From CAVUMR01 sp963742715 (GTDB lineage: Bacteria; Actinomycetota; Actinomycetes; Mycobacteriales; Micromonosporaceae), in the NCBI GenBank assembly GCA_963742715.1, contig CAVUMR010000002.1, forward strand, positions 62,001 through 126,000: a stretch of DNA of 64,000 nt, written 5' to 3'. The notes under the pieces were generated by a model, which saw nothing but the letters and a program-made list of their open reading frames with translations, was not told the origin of the DNA and did no database searches. A program made the translations under genes and the position numbers. Below are positions 16,325 to 25,452 of the stretch, one piece after another. Position 1 is the stretch's first letter, and every line of letters begins with the position of its first letter.

Positions 16325-17534
16325 GCCGACCGGGCCGGGGCCGACCGTGCCTTCGCTGACGGTGCCGGGTGTGGCCGCGGATCGGGACCGGCGGGCCCGG
16401 CTGGCGGTCGCCGCCGGCTACTTCGTCCAGGGGCTGTGCTTCGCCGCGCTGCTGACCCAGGTACCGGCGCTCAAGGACAAGCACGGCTTCGACGATCTGC
16501 AGCTGTCCGGGGTACTGCTCGCGGTGCCGGTGATCGCCGGAATCGGCAGCCTGCTCGCGGGGGTACTCGCTCCGCGGATCGGCAGCGCCCTGGTGCTGCG
16601 GGTGGCCGGTCCGGCAGTGTGCGTGGCGATCACGGCGGTCGGTGTCGCCCCCGGCCGGCCGGCGCTGTATGCCGCGCTCGCGCTGTTCGGGCTGGCCGTC
16701 GGCGCGGTCGACGCGAGCATGAACATGCAGGCCGTGTCGCTGCAGTGGCGGTACGGCCGGAGCATCATCGCCTCGTTCCACGCGGTCTGGAGCCTGGCCG
16801 GAATCCTGGGCGCGCTGGCCACCGCCGCGGCCGGTTGGCTCGACCTGTCCCTGCACTCCGCGCTCGGGCTTGTCGCGGTGGTCGGGGTCGCGCTGGCGTT
16901 GCCGGCGGGCACGCTGCTGCTGCGGCCGGCCGAGACCCGGGTCGAGCCGGCGTCGCCGACCGAGGTGGCGACAGCCGCGGTGGTGCCGTGGCGACCGATC
17001 GTGCTCATCGGCCTGGCCGTGATGCTGATGTACATCGCCGACTCGGCGACCTCGAACTGGAGCGCGGTGTACCTGCACGACGCGCTGGACGCGACGACCA
17101 GTGTGGCCGCGCTCGGCTACGCGGCGTACCAGTGCGCGATGGTGCTCGGCCGGGCCGGTGCCGACCGCGCGGTCCAGCGGTACGGAGCGGTCCGGACGGT
17201 ACGCGACGGAGTCGTGCTCGCCGTGCTCGGCCTGCTGGTCGTGGTGGTCGCGCCGGTGCCGGCGGTGGGCATCGCCGGATTCGCGGTGCTCGGGCTCGGA
17301 CTCTGCGTGGTCGTACCGCAGTCGTTCGCGGCGGCCGGACAGCTCGACCCGACCGGCTCGGGCGTGGCGGTGGCCAGGGTGAACCTGTTCAACTACCTCG
17401 GCTTCGTGGTCGGCGCCCCGTTGGTCGGAGTGCTGGCCGAGGTGAGCAGCCTGCAGCTCGCGTTCGCCGTACCGATGGTGCTGGTCGCCGGCATCGCCGC
17501 GCTGGCACCGGCGTTCCGGCCGGCGCCCCGCTGA
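16317..17534 (+). CDS. MFS transporter
   Basis: A 405-residue major facilitator protein with twelve likely spans, in two halves separated by a charged loop (LRPAETRVEPASPTEVATAA, about residue 200). The SMNMQAVSLQWRYGRSIIASFHAVWSLAG segment and DSATSNWSAVYL are typical of the YbjJ/fucose-permease-like MFS subgroup that is common in actinomycetes. It begins at GTG 16317, eight bases inside the end of the RecB-like gene, so they form an operon. Substrate is unknown; sugar uptake or drug efflux are both possible. Confidence 0.88.
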   Translation: MPEPTGPGPTVPSLTVPGVAADRDRRARLAVAAGYFVQGLCFAALLTQVPALKDKHGFDDLQLSGVLLAVPVIAGIGSLLAGVLAPRIGSALVLRVAGPAVCVAITAVGVAPGRPALYAALALFGLAVGAVDASMNMQAVSLQWRYGRSIIASFHAVWSLAGILGALATAAAGWLDLSLHSALGLVAVVGVALALPAGTLLLRPAETRVEPASPTEVATAAVVPWRPIVLIGLAVMLMYIADSATSNWSAVYLHDALDATTSVAALGYAAYQCAMVLGRAGADRAVQRYGAVRTVRDGVVLAVLGLLVVVVAPVPAVGIAGFAVLGLGLCVVVPQSFAAAGQLDPTGSGVAVARVNLFNYLGFVVGAPLVGVLAEVSSLQLAFAVPMVLVAGIAALAPAFRPAPR

Positions 17535-17611
17535 GCGGCGGCTGAGCGCCGGCCGGGTTGAGCGCTGGCGCCGGCGGCGGGCTGAGTGTCGCCCGAGAAC
17601 CAAACGGCCGG

Positions 17612-18430
17612 TCAGACCGTGATGCCGCGGGCTGCGGCGCGTCGCTTCGCTTCGGTGTACCGCGGCCCTTCCCGCATCGATCGCGGCAACGCCAGCAGGG
17701 TGGCGCGCAGCGCGCGCAGGCTCATGGTGGCCGCCGGTCCGGTGGTGGGCAGGCCGGGCGCTCCGTACCGCCGGCGGGCCCAACCGGGCAGCAGCGCGAA
17801 CCCGAGCCCGAACAGACCGGCCCACGCCGGCCGTACCGGTGCGGCCTTACGCGGCATCGGCGGCCACAACAGGAACGCCGCGGCACCCACCGCCTCCGGG
17901 GTGAGTCGCAGTTCCGGCTGCATCTGCCGGTAGTACTCGGTGACGTCCGAGTCGGACGCGGGCACGGTCAGCGGGTCGATGCCGATCAGCTCGGCGGCTT
18001 GGCGTTGCTCGGCGTAGTACCGGTTGACGTCGTCGCGGGACAGTCCGGCACCGGAGCGCCGTACAGTGCTGACGAACGACTCGATCTCGGTCACGTGTAC
18101 CCAGCGCAGCAGGTCGGGCTCGTCGATCCGGAACGTCTCGCCGGTCTCGGTGTCGGTTCCGGTCAGTCGTGCGTGCAGTGCCCGGACCCGTTCGGCCGCC
18201 TGCTGCGCCTCCTCGGTACTGCCGAAGCTGACCGTGGCGATGTACTCCCCGGTCCGGAACAGCCGCCCCCACGGGTCGGCGCGGAAGTCCGAGTGCTGGG
18301 ACACGCCGGCCATCGCGCGCGGGTGCAGCGACTGGAGCAGCAGTGCGCGCAGGCCGGCGATGCTCAGCACCGGGTCGCTGTTGACCCGCCAGGTCACGCT
18401 GTCCGGGCCGAACAGTCCGAGGTCCGTCAT
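17612..18430 (-). CDS. Oxygenase MpaB-family protein (DUF2236)
   Basis: A 272-residue, mostly helical protein. The N-terminal LFGPDSVTWRVNSDPVLSIAGLRALLLQSLHPRAMAGV, with its HP motif, and the later FRIDEPDLLRWVHVTEIESFV are characteristic of the DUF2236/MpaB family (rubber oxygenase Lcp and fungal MpaB). The His and Glu residues in these blocks are haem or metal ligands in characterised members. ATG 18430 follows GGAGG closely. It converges on the MFS gene. Its substrate cannot be predicted; oxidation of an isoprenoid or lipid is suggested by the family. Confidence 0.85.
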   Translation of the reverse strand: MTDLGLFGPDSVTWRVNSDPVLSIAGLRALLLQSLHPRAMAGVSQHSDFRADPWGRLFRTGEYIATVSFGSTEEAQQAAERVRALHARLTGTDTETGETFRIDEPDLLRWVHVTEIESFVSTVRRSGAGLSRDDVNRYYAEQRQAAELIGIDPLTVPASDSDVTEYYRQMQPELRLTPEAVGAAAFLLWPPMPRKAAPVRPAWAGLFGLGFALLPGWARRRYGAPGLPTTGPAATMSLRALRATLLALPRSMREGPRYTEAKRRAAARGITV

Positions 18431-18592
18431 GCCCTCCAGCGTGCCTCGCCGGACCGGCCCGCGGCGAGCGGACGTCGGATACACCGCGGCCGGCGGCGCC
18501 CATCGGGGCGGCCGGCGCCTCGCCGGGCCGGCGGGAGTGGGGCCTGCCCGGGGGGCGCGGCGCAGCCGACCCGGGCCGGTGGGACAGTCGGC

Positions 18593-19432
18593 TCAGCCGA
18601 CCGCCGCCCAGAACTCGGTCACGGTGGCCACGGTGACGTCCGGCCGCTCCACCGCGGGGGAGTGCAGCGCGTCCGGGATCGCCACCCGTGGGGCGCCCAG
18701 CGCTTCGGCCATCGCCGCCTGCACCTCCGGCGGCCAGGCGTCGTCGTACTCGCCGTGGCAGACCAGCACCGGTATGCCGGTCGCGCGCAGCTCGGCGGTC
18801 CGGTCCGGCTCGGCCAGCAGCGCGTCCCCCATGCCCTTGAGACCGGCCGGCGACGACAGCAGGAACCGGGCGCGGAGGAACTCGCGCAGCTCCGGGGGTA
18901 CCGGCGGGATCGACGGATCCGCCGCCCAGGCCTGCTCCATCGCGTCGTACAGGGCCGCCATGCCGAGCGGCAGCAGCGGCTCGAGCATCTGCATCCGCGC
19001 CTTGCGGCCGCCGTCGATCGCCGCCGGGCCGGAGCCGAGGAGCAACAACGAGCGGAACCGGTCCGGCTCGGCGATCACCGCCGCCCGGGCGATCAGCCCG
19101 CCCATCGAATGACCCAGCAGCTGTACCGGCGGAGCGAGCGTCGCCGCGATCTCCAGCACGATTTCGGCCAGCCAGTCGATCGTGTACCGGGTGGGATCGT
19201 CCGGACCGGGGCTCTGGTACTGGCCGGGCAGGTCGATCGCGACCACCCGGCGGCCGGTCGCCGCCAGCGGGTCCAGCACCGGCGCGAAGTCCTCCTTGCT
19301 GCCGGTGTACCCGGGCACCAGCAGCGCACTGCCGCGATCGGCCGGATCACCGACCGCGTCGAGGATGGCCACCGGGCCGTGACTGGTGGACAACTGACCG
19401 GACCGGGCCTGATGCGGAGCGAGCTGAGTCAT
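18593..19432 (-). CDS. Alpha/beta-hydrolase
   Basis: A 279-residue alpha/beta-hydrolase. The oxyanion region LLVPGYTGSKEDF is followed by IDLPGQYQSPG, the nucleophile elbow GHSMGG, an acid candidate in VCHGEYDDAWPP and the base His in DALHSPA near the C-terminus. ATG 19432 is used; ATG 19444 is a close alternative. It stands alone between convergent and divergent neighbours; its start lies about 80 bases from the ParA-like gene, which runs the other way. Esterase or lactonase activity is likely; the substrate is unknown. Confidence 0.83.
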   Translation of the reverse strand: MTQLAPHQARSGQLSTSHGPVAILDAVGDPADRGSALLVPGYTGSKEDFAPVLDPLAATGRRVVAIDLPGQYQSPGPDDPTRYTIDWLAEIVLEIAATLAPPVQLLGHSMGGLIARAAVIAEPDRFRSLLLLGSGPAAIDGGRKARMQMLEPLLPLGMAALYDAMEQAWAADPSIPPVPPELREFLRARFLLSSPAGLKGMGDALLAEPDRTAELRATGIPVLVCHGEYDDAWPPEVQAAMAEALGAPRVAIPDALHSPAVERPDVTVATVTEFWAAVG

Positions 19433-19513
19433 GGTGCTGCCCATCCTGCCCCGACGGGGCAACCAACCTCTACCGGCGGGCGAGGTTCCGCTGGTACAGG
19501 ACAGACTGTCGGC

Positions 19514-20275
19514 ATGTCGTATGTCCTCGCCGTCGCCAACCAGAAGGGCGGCGTCGGCAAGACCACCACGGTGGCCTGCCTCGGCGCGGCGTACGCGGAA
19601 CTGGACCGGCGGGTACTGCTGGTGGATCTGGATCCGCAGGCCTGCCTGACGTTCGCGCTCGGGTACGAGCCGCGCGACCTCGAGCCGACCGGGTACGACG
19701 TGCTGATGCGCCGGGCATCCGCCGCTGACGCCATCGTGCCGACCCAGGACGGACCGGACCTGCTTCCCGCCTCGATCGAGCTGGCCGGCTGCGAGGCACT
19801 GCTCGCGCCGTCCCCGGACCGCGAGTCGCGGCTGCGGGACGCGTTGGCGCCGCTGCGCAGCCGGTACGACGACATCCTGATCGACTGCCCACCCACGCTG
19901 GGCCTGCTCACGTTGGGCGCGCTGGCGGCGGCGACCGGGGTGCTCATCCCGATCCAGCCGGAGACGCTCGCGTTCCGCGGGGTCGACCAGCTGCTCGACA
20001 CGATCGAGGACGAGGTACGCCAGCGCACCAACCCGCGGCTGGCGGTGCTGGGCGTGCTGCCCACCCAGTACGATCCGCGGCTGCTGCTGGCACGGCAGGT
20101 GGTGGCCGGGATCGCGGAGAAGTACCAGCTGCGCGTGCTGGAGCCGGCGATCCCACGGTCGGTACGGTTCGCCGAGGCGCCGGCGGTGGGGCGCAGCGCG
20201 CTCGCCACGGCCGGGCGTACCCGGGGCGCGGCCGCGTACCGGCAGCTGGCCCGGCGCCTCATCGCGGACCGCTGA
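19514..20275 (+). CDS. ParA-family ATPase (chromosomal, orphan)
   Basis: A 253-residue deviant-Walker ATPase. Residues 11-18 are KGGVGKTT (Walker A with the signature Lys), then LLVDLDPQACLTFALG (Walker A') and DDILIDCPPTLGLLTLGAL (Walker B). This is the Soj/ParA subgroup. No parB lies next to it and the origin region is not in the window, so it is an orphan ParA rather than the chromosomal segregation protein; positioning of a protein complex or an accessory partition role are both possible. ATG 19514 is six bases after CAGACT, a weak -10, so it may be leaderless. Confidence 0.88.
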   Translation: MSYVLAVANQKGGVGKTTTVACLGAAYAELDRRVLLVDLDPQACLTFALGYEPRDLEPTGYDVLMRRASAADAIVPTQDGPDLLPASIELAGCEALLAPSPDRESRLRDALAPLRSRYDDILIDCPPTLGLLTLGALAAATGVLIPIQPETLAFRGVDQLLDTIEDEVRQRTNPRLAVLGVLPTQYDPRLLLARQVVAGIAEKYQLRVLEPAIPRSVRFAEAPAVGRSALATAGRTRGAAAYRQLARRLIADR

Positions 20276-20427
20276 GCGGCGGCGACCGCACGCTTGCCTA
20301 CGCCGCGCGCCCGCGTGTGCACGGTTGCCGGAACCCCGGTTGGACGGTCGGACGAACCGGCGCGCCTCCGGTTACGTGTGATCTAGGAGACGCAAGAATG
20401 TGATCAACCGGCCGAGGAGGATGCCAC

Positions 20428-20955
20428 GTGCCCGAAGAGATCATGGGGCTACCCGCCCATCCACTGATCGTGCACGCGCCGGTGATCTTCGTACCGCTGC
20501 TCGCCGTGGTGGCGGTGCTGTATCTGGTCGCCATGCCGCTGCGCCGGATGCTCGTACTGCCGCTGGTCGGGCTCGCGGTGATCGCGCCACTGTCGGCGTT
20601 CGTCGCCAAGCTGTCCGGCGAGAACTTCCAGGAGCGGCTGGCCGCCGCCAACCGGCTGGGTGGAGAGCTCGCCGACAAGGTGGAGGAGCACGAGCACCTC
20701 GGTACCACCATGCTCTGGTGGACGCTCGGACTCGGTGTGGCCGCGCTGGTGCTCGTCGCGGTGACGCAACGAGGCGGGTCTGCCCGTGGCGAGGGTGACG
20801 GAGGCGTCGCCCGGGGGATCACCGGCCGGCCCTTCGGTCTCGGGCTGGTCGCGCTGGTGGTCGGCATCGTGGTGCTCGGCCTCAGCGGCGTCTCGACGTA
20901 CTACGTGGTCCGTACCGGTCACACCGGCGCCACGATGGTGTGGGAAGGCTCCTGA
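20428..20955 (+). CDS. DUF2231 membrane protein
   Basis: A 175-residue protein with four hydrophobic spans. GLPAHPLIVHAPVIFVPLLAV, with its HP...VH pair near the N-terminus, is the DUF2231 signature, and the rest (TMLWWTLGLGVAALVLVA; VSTYYVVRTGHTGATMVW) fits the family, some members of which are haem-binding. The Arg/Gly/Asp-rich loop at about 110-130 is probably cytoplasmic. GTG 20428 has a strong GAGGAGG ribosome site seven bases upstream. Function is unknown. Confidence 0.85.
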   Translation: MPEEIMGLPAHPLIVHAPVIFVPLLAVVAVLYLVAMPLRRMLVLPLVGLAVIAPLSAFVAKLSGENFQERLAAANRLGGELADKVEEHEHLGTTMLWWTLGLGVAALVLVAVTQRGGSARGEGDGGVARGITGRPFGLGLVALVVGIVVLGLSGVSTYYVVRTGHTGATMVWEGS

Positions 20956-21026
20956 CGCCTGCCCCGGCCCCGCGACGGCGCCGGTGGAGCGCGGCCAGCT
21001 GAAAGCGCGGCGGCGTTGCGGTGCGG

Positions 21027-21455
21027 TCAGCTGATCACCCGGGCGCAGACCACGAACATCAGGATGAGCACGATCGCGCCGGCCAGGATGCCGACGCCGT
21101 AGGTCGTGGTCCGGGCGCTCCGTTCGGCGGCGTCCACCGTGGCCGGATCCTGCGCGGGCAACTGGCGCGGCGCGGCCGGCTGCACCACCAGCGGTGGCCG
21201 CCAGCCCGGTGGCGGCGGCTGGTTGATCGGGGGACCGGTGTACGAGAGCGCCCCGGCGCCGCCGCTCGCCGCGCCGGCGGCGTCTGCGCCACCACCTGCC
21301 GGGCCACCTGCCGGGCCACCACCTGCCGAGCCACCACTTGCCGAGCCGCCGCCGGCCGCGCCATTGCCCTCTGCCGGCCGGCGCCAGTAGTCGTCGGCAT
21401 GCTCAGCCGGCTGCCCGCCGGAGCCACTCTGACCGGGACCGTCCACGCTCGTCAC
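21027..21455 (-). CDS. Tail-anchored membrane protein with Gly/Ala-rich domain
   Basis: A 142-residue protein. It begins TSVDGPGQSGSGGQPAEHADDYWRRP, has a long Gly/Ala/Ser/Pro-rich region and ends with one hydrophobic span (YGVGILAGAIVLILMFVVCARV), so it is probably tail-anchored with its bulk in the cytoplasm. GTG 21455 is chosen; no strong ribosome site is visible and the upstream frame is open, so the start is uncertain. I do not recognise a family. Confidence 0.5.
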   Translation of the reverse strand: MTSVDGPGQSGSGGQPAEHADDYWRRPAEGNGAAGGGSASGGSAGGGPAGGPAGGGADAAGAASGGAGALSYTGPPINQPPPPGWRPPLVVQPAAPRQLPAQDPATVDAAERSARTTTYGVGILAGAIVLILMFVVCARVIS

Positions 21456-21537
21456 AGCGCTGACGGTACCAACCGGGCCGACCCGTGACGCAGTCAGCGA
21501 ACCGCGCGGGATCGGCCCTGGTGAGGTGCCGGTTACC

Positions 21538-23232
21538 TCAACTCGACGGGGTGCCGTCCGCGCCGGGGGACCGGCCGGTGCGGCGGCGCCGGCGACGGGC
21601 CGGCCGCTTGGCGCCACGGCCCGCCTCGTCGGCCGCCGAGCCGGATTCGCCGCCGGTCGAACCGGCGTCCCCGCTGGAGCCGCCGCTCGCGGTGGCACCG
21701 TTGCCGATCTTCCGCCGGCGCCGCTGGCGCGGTGCGGTAGCGCTGGGCTCGCTGGTCGCGGCGGGCGTACCGGTGGACCGGCTCCGCTTGGTCCGCCGTG
21801 CCCGCGGCTTGATCTCGATGTCCTCTTCCTGCTCGGCGCCCAGGCCGGCGCGGACCCGTTGCTTGGTCGGCAACGTACCGCTCGCGCCCTCCGGGATGTG
21901 CAGGTCCGCGTACAGGTGTGCGGAGGTGTGGTACGTCTCCAGCGGCTCCGGTACGCCGACCCCGAGCGTGCGGTCGATCAACCGCCAGCGGGTCATGTCC
22001 TCCCAGTCGACCAACGTGACCGCGACCCCGGTCGCGCCGGCCCGACCGGTACGGCCGATCCGGTGTACGTACATGTCCGGGTCGTCCGGGCAGTCGTAGT
22101 TGATGACGTGCGTGACGCCGGTCACGTCCAGCCCGCGGGCGGCCACCTCGGTGGCTACCAGTACGTCGACCTTCCCGCTGCGGAACGCGCGCATCGCCCG
22201 CTCCCGGGCGCCCTGACCGAGGTCTCCGTGTACCGCCGCGGCCGCGAAGCCACGGAAGTCCAGGTCGTCGGCGAGTTTCTGGGCGGCCCGCTTGGTACGG
22301 CAGAAGATCATCGACAGGCCGCGCTCCTTGGCCTGCAGGATGCGCGCGACCACCTCGGGCTTGTTCATCGGGTGGGCGCGGTACACGTACTGCTCGGTCA
22401 GCGGGCTCGGCCCGGTCTCCGCCGTGTGTTCGGCGTGGATCGTCATCGGCTGGGTCAGGAACCGGCGGGACAGCAGCACGATCGGGTCCGGCATGGTGGC
22501 CGAGAACAGCATGGTCTGCCGCTCGGACGGCAGCATCGCCAGGATCTTCTCGATGTCCTCGAGGAAGCCGAGGTCGAGCATCCGGTCCGCCTCGTCAAGT
22601 ACCAGCATGCGTACCGCGTGCAGCTTCAGGTGCTTGGACTTGGCCAGGTCGAGCAGCCGCCCGGGGGTACCGACCACGATGTCGACGCCGGTGCGCATCG
22701 CCTCGATCTGCGGCTCGTACGCCCGCCCGCCGTACACCGGCAGGACCCGGATCTTGCGTCGCTTGCCGGCGGTCGCGATGTCCTTGGCGACCTGCAGGCC
22801 CAGCTCCCGGGTGGGCAGTACGACGAGCGCCTGCGGCAGGCCGTCGGCCCCCTCGTCCGGGCCGAGTACCCGCTGCAGCAGCGGCACCCCGAACCCGAGC
22901 GTCTTGCCGGTACCGGTCGGCGCCTGGCCGATGATGTCCGAGCCGCGCAGCCCGACCGGGATCGCGTACTCCTGGATCGCGAACGCGTGCGTGATGCCGA
23001 CCTGGGCGAGCGCGTCCACGGTCTCCTGCCGTACGCCCAGCTCGGCAAAGGTCGGGCTGTCCGGGCGTACCGGTGCCTTGGCGGCGAGTTCCTCGACCGA
23101 CTCCTCGTCGGGAGCGCCGGCGGTCGAGTGGTCGAGCAGGCGCGCGTCCGTGTCGTACTGCTCCCAGTCGGTCTGCGCTTCGGACTGCTCGATGTCGTAC
23201 CGGGCCGCGGCGGTCGCGCCGTCCTCCGGCAC
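21538..23232 (-). CDS. DEAD-box ATP-dependent RNA helicase (RhlE-like)
   Basis: A DEAD-box helicase of about 564 residues. Motifs in order: the Q region ITHAFAIQEYAIP, APTGTGKT (I), PTRELG (Ia), TPGRLLDLAK (Ib), DEADRML (II), FSAT (III), MIFCRTKRAAQKLADDL (IV), VATEVAARGLDV (V) and HRIGRTGRAG (VI). A basic, disordered RNA-binding tail of about 100 residues (RRQRRRRKIGN ... RRRRRRTGRSPGADG) follows. It matches Rv3211 in position. The start is unclear: GTG 23232 is conventional, but a CTG at 23262, seven bases after GAGAGAGGG, gives a better spaced initiation site and adds ten residues. Role: RNA remodelling in ribosome assembly or decay. Confidence 0.93.
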   Translation of the reverse strand: MPEDGATAAARYDIEQSEAQTDWEQYDTDARLLDHSTAGAPDEESVEELAAKAPVRPDSPTFAELGVRQETVDALAQVGITHAFAIQEYAIPVGLRGSDIIGQAPTGTGKTLGFGVPLLQRVLGPDEGADGLPQALVVLPTRELGLQVAKDIATAGKRRKIRVLPVYGGRAYEPQIEAMRTGVDIVVGTPGRLLDLAKSKHLKLHAVRMLVLDEADRMLDLGFLEDIEKILAMLPSERQTMLFSATMPDPIVLLSRRFLTQPMTIHAEHTAETGPSPLTEQYVYRAHPMNKPEVVARILQAKERGLSMIFCRTKRAAQKLADDLDFRGFAAAAVHGDLGQGARERAMRAFRSGKVDVLVATEVAARGLDVTGVTHVINYDCPDDPDMYVHRIGRTGRAGATGVAVTLVDWEDMTRWRLIDRTLGVGVPEPLETYHTSAHLYADLHIPEGASGTLPTKQRVRAGLGAEQEEDIEIKPRARRTKRSRSTGTPAATSEPSATAPRQRRRRKIGNGATASGGSSGDAGSTGGESGSAADEAGRGAKRPARRRRRRTGRSPGADGTPSS

Positions 23233-23534
23233 GACGTGTTCGTCTTCTGTGTGCTTAGACAGCGTATGTCCCTCTCTCTTGCTCGGTCCGCCGTGCGATC
23301 TAGCCGTCCAGCGTGACCCGAGAGCCCCCGGCTGCGGGCGGTGCGGCCTTCGACAACGAACGCCGGCCGCGCCCGGCAACACCCGGCCCGGTACGGGCCG
23401 TCGGCGCAGCACCTGGGCCGCCGTGGGCGTTTCGTACGAACGCTGTGGTTCGTAACCAGCCTCTATGGTACGTCTGTCCGTCCGGGCCGGTACCCTCGCG
23501 GGCGTCATCCCGCACACACGCAGCGGAGGCGCCG

Positions 23535-24197
23535 GTGTCCGAGTCGCGGTACGTCCCGCCGACTGAAGCCGTGATCGGCCTGCTCGCGGTACTCGCGTAC
23601 GGCCAGCTCGTCGCGTTCGACCGGATCGCGCAGGACGCGCGGCTGGCCCCGGACCTGCGGCGCCGGGCGGTACTTTCCGAGATGGCCGCCCAGGAGATGG
23701 CCTGCTACCAGCGGCTGGTCGACCGGATGGCCGAGCTCGGGGTCGAGCCGGAAGCCGCGATGGACCCGTTCATCGCGCCGCTGGACGAGTACCACGACTC
23801 CACCGAGCCGAAGGACTGGCTGGAGTGCCTGGCCAAGGCGTACGTGGGCGACGGCATGGCGGACGACTTCTACCGCGAGGTGGCCGGGTTCCTGTCCGAG
23901 CCGGACCGCACCCTCGTGCTCGAGGTACTGCACGACACCCGGTACATGGACTTCGCCGCCGCCGAGATCCGGTCCGCCATCGCGGCCGATCCGCGGATCG
24001 CGCACCGGCTGGCGCTGTGGGCCCGCCGGCTGGTCGGCGAGGCGCTGAGCCAGGCCCAGCGCGTCGCCGCCGAGCACGACGCGCTGACCATGATGATCGT
24101 CGAGGGCTCCGGCGACCTCGCCGGGGTGGCCGGGCTGTTCAAGCGGCTGACCACCGCACACAGCGAGCGGATGACCGGCCTCGGCATGAACAACTGA
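23535..24197 (+). CDS. Ferritin-like fold protein (MiaE/Rv3210c-like)
   Basis: A 220-residue, all-helical protein. Carboxylate and His residues characteristic of a ferritin-like di-iron four-helix bundle are seen in SEMAAQEMACYQRLV, EYHDSTEPKDWLECLAKAYV and AEHDALTMMIVEG. It matches Rv3210c in position and resembles tRNA hydroxylase MiaE, but an activity has not been shown for this subgroup. GTG 23535 follows GGAGG at a six-base gap. It is divergent from the DEAD helicase and convergent with the DUF3107 gene, as in mycobacteria. Confidence 0.82.
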   Translation: MSESRYVPPTEAVIGLLAVLAYGQLVAFDRIAQDARLAPDLRRRAVLSEMAAQEMACYQRLVDRMAELGVEPEAAMDPFIAPLDEYHDSTEPKDWLECLAKAYVGDGMADDFYREVAGFLSEPDRTLVLEVLHDTRYMDFAAAEIRSAIAADPRIAHRLALWARRLVGEALSQAQRVAAEHDALTMMIVEGSGDLAGVAGLFKRLTTAHSERMTGLGMNN

Positions 24198-24210
24198 CCG
24201 GTACCGCGGG

Positions 24211-24435
24211 TCAGCGGGCGGTGAATCCCACCGGACGCGGGCCCTGGTCGGCGATCTCGATGTACGCGATCTTGGCGACCGGCACGATCACCCGCCGGCC
24301 CTTCTCGTCGACCAGGTTCAGGATGCTGTCCGACTCGAGCGCTTCGGCCACCGCCTTCGCGACCTCGTCAGGCGACTGGGCGCTCTCGATGACGAGCTCG
24401 CGTGGCGCGTACTGGACGCCGATCTTGACCTCCAC
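24211..24435 (-). CDS. DUF3107 family protein (TB9.4-like)
   Basis: A 74-residue protein, VEVKIGVQYAPRELVIESAQ ... ESDSILNLVDEKGRRVIVPVAKIAYIEIA, which is the actinobacterial DUF3107 family (M. tuberculosis TB9.4, Rv3208A). GTG 24435 is chosen because AAGGAGG lies four bases upstream; an extended open frame upstream is basic and atypical. It is a small soluble alpha/beta protein of unknown function. It lies next to a TetR gene, as in other actinobacteria. Confidence 0.88.
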   Translation of the reverse strand: MEVKIGVQYAPRELVIESAQSPDEVAKAVAEALESDSILNLVDEKGRRVIVPVAKIAYIEIADQGPRPVGFTAR

Positions 24436-24614
24436 CTGGCCTCCTTGCCGTAGGGCCGCAGCATTCGCCGGAAGCGTATTCGACGCCTGGTCGGGGTCCT
24501 GCCGGCGGGCCGACCGTTTCCGGCCGGGCGCCGCTGTCCTGGTCGGCCGGGTGGCCTGGTCCGGCGTCCGCCGGCTGGTCGTACCGCTCATCGCAGAAGG
24601 CTAGCCCGATCGGC

Positions 24615-25268
24615 TCAACCGGACGTCTCGTCCGCCTGGTTCTGCCGCGGGAAGCTGGAAATGCCCCGCCAGGACAGAGCCGTAAGCAGGCTCACCGCGT
24701 CCTGTTTGGCCACCACCCGGCGGGAGGCCAGCCAGTATCGCGCGCTCACCTCGGCCATGCCGGTGAGCCCGACCGCCAGCATCTCGGCGTGTTCCTGGCT
24801 CACGCCGGTGTCGGACATGATCGTTTCGGTGATCGCGCTGATACAGGCGCGCTCGGCCCGCTCCGCCCGCTCGCGTACCGCCGGCTCGTTGCGCAGGTCC
24901 GACTCGAACACCAGCCGGAACGCCTCGCCCTCGCCGTCGACGAAGTCGAAGTACGCCTGCATGGCCGCGGCCACCCGCACCTTGTTGTCGGTGGTACCGG
25001 CCATCGCGGCCCGGACCCCGTTGACCAGTGAGTCGCAGTGCGTGTCGAGCAGCGCCAGGTACAGCTCGAGCTTGCCGGGAAAGTGCTGATAGAGCACTGG
25101 TTTGCTGACCCCGGCCCGCTCGGCGATGTCGTCCATCGCGGCGGCGTGGTAGCCCTGCGCGACGAATACCTCCTGGGCCGCCGCGAGGAGTTGCCGGCGA
25201 CGGGCGGAGCGGGGGAGCCGGACCGGGCGACCGTCCACTCGGGTACCACGGTCTGTCGCGGAGCTCAC
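24615..25268 (-). CDS. TetR-family transcriptional regulator
   Basis: A 217-residue TetR repressor. The N-terminal helix-turn-helix is AAQEVFVAQGYHAAAMDDIAERAGVSKPVLYQHFPGKLELY, and the remaining helices form the ligand and dimer domain. It matches Rv3208 in order. GTG 25268 follows GCGAGG. The gene lies upstream of, and in the same direction as, the DUF3107 gene (180-base gap) and divergent from a large Pro-rich protein. The ligand and targets are unknown; self-regulation in the 184-base divergent gap is likely but no clear palindrome was found there. Confidence 0.9.
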   Translation of the reverse strand: MSSATDRGTRVDGRPVRLPRSARRRQLLAAAQEVFVAQGYHAAAMDDIAERAGVSKPVLYQHFPGKLELYLALLDTHCDSLVNGVRAAMAGTTDNKVRVAAAMQAYFDFVDGEGEAFRLVFESDLRNEPAVRERAERAERACISAITETIMSDTGVSQEHAEMLAVGLTGMAEVSARYWLASRRVVAKQDAVSLLTALSWRGISSFPRQNQADETSG

Positions 25269-25452
25269 GTCTGTGCCTCGCTGCGCTCACTCATGGGATG
25301 GCCTCCTCGCCCCCGCTGTCCGTACCCCGGACCCTGCGAGCCTAACTGAGGAGCGACATCGGCCCTGCTGCACGACTTATCCTGCCTGCCGCGCGCACGG
25401 TAACCTCCTGGCGGTAACCACGCTTTGACCGGCTCGGGCAGGAGTGTGTCTG

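Noticed and set aside
17558..19513. Rightward open frame leading into the ParA-like gene
   Set aside because: The stretch before ATG 19514 is antisense to the MpaB-like and hydrolase genes; the ParA fold begins at ATG 19514.
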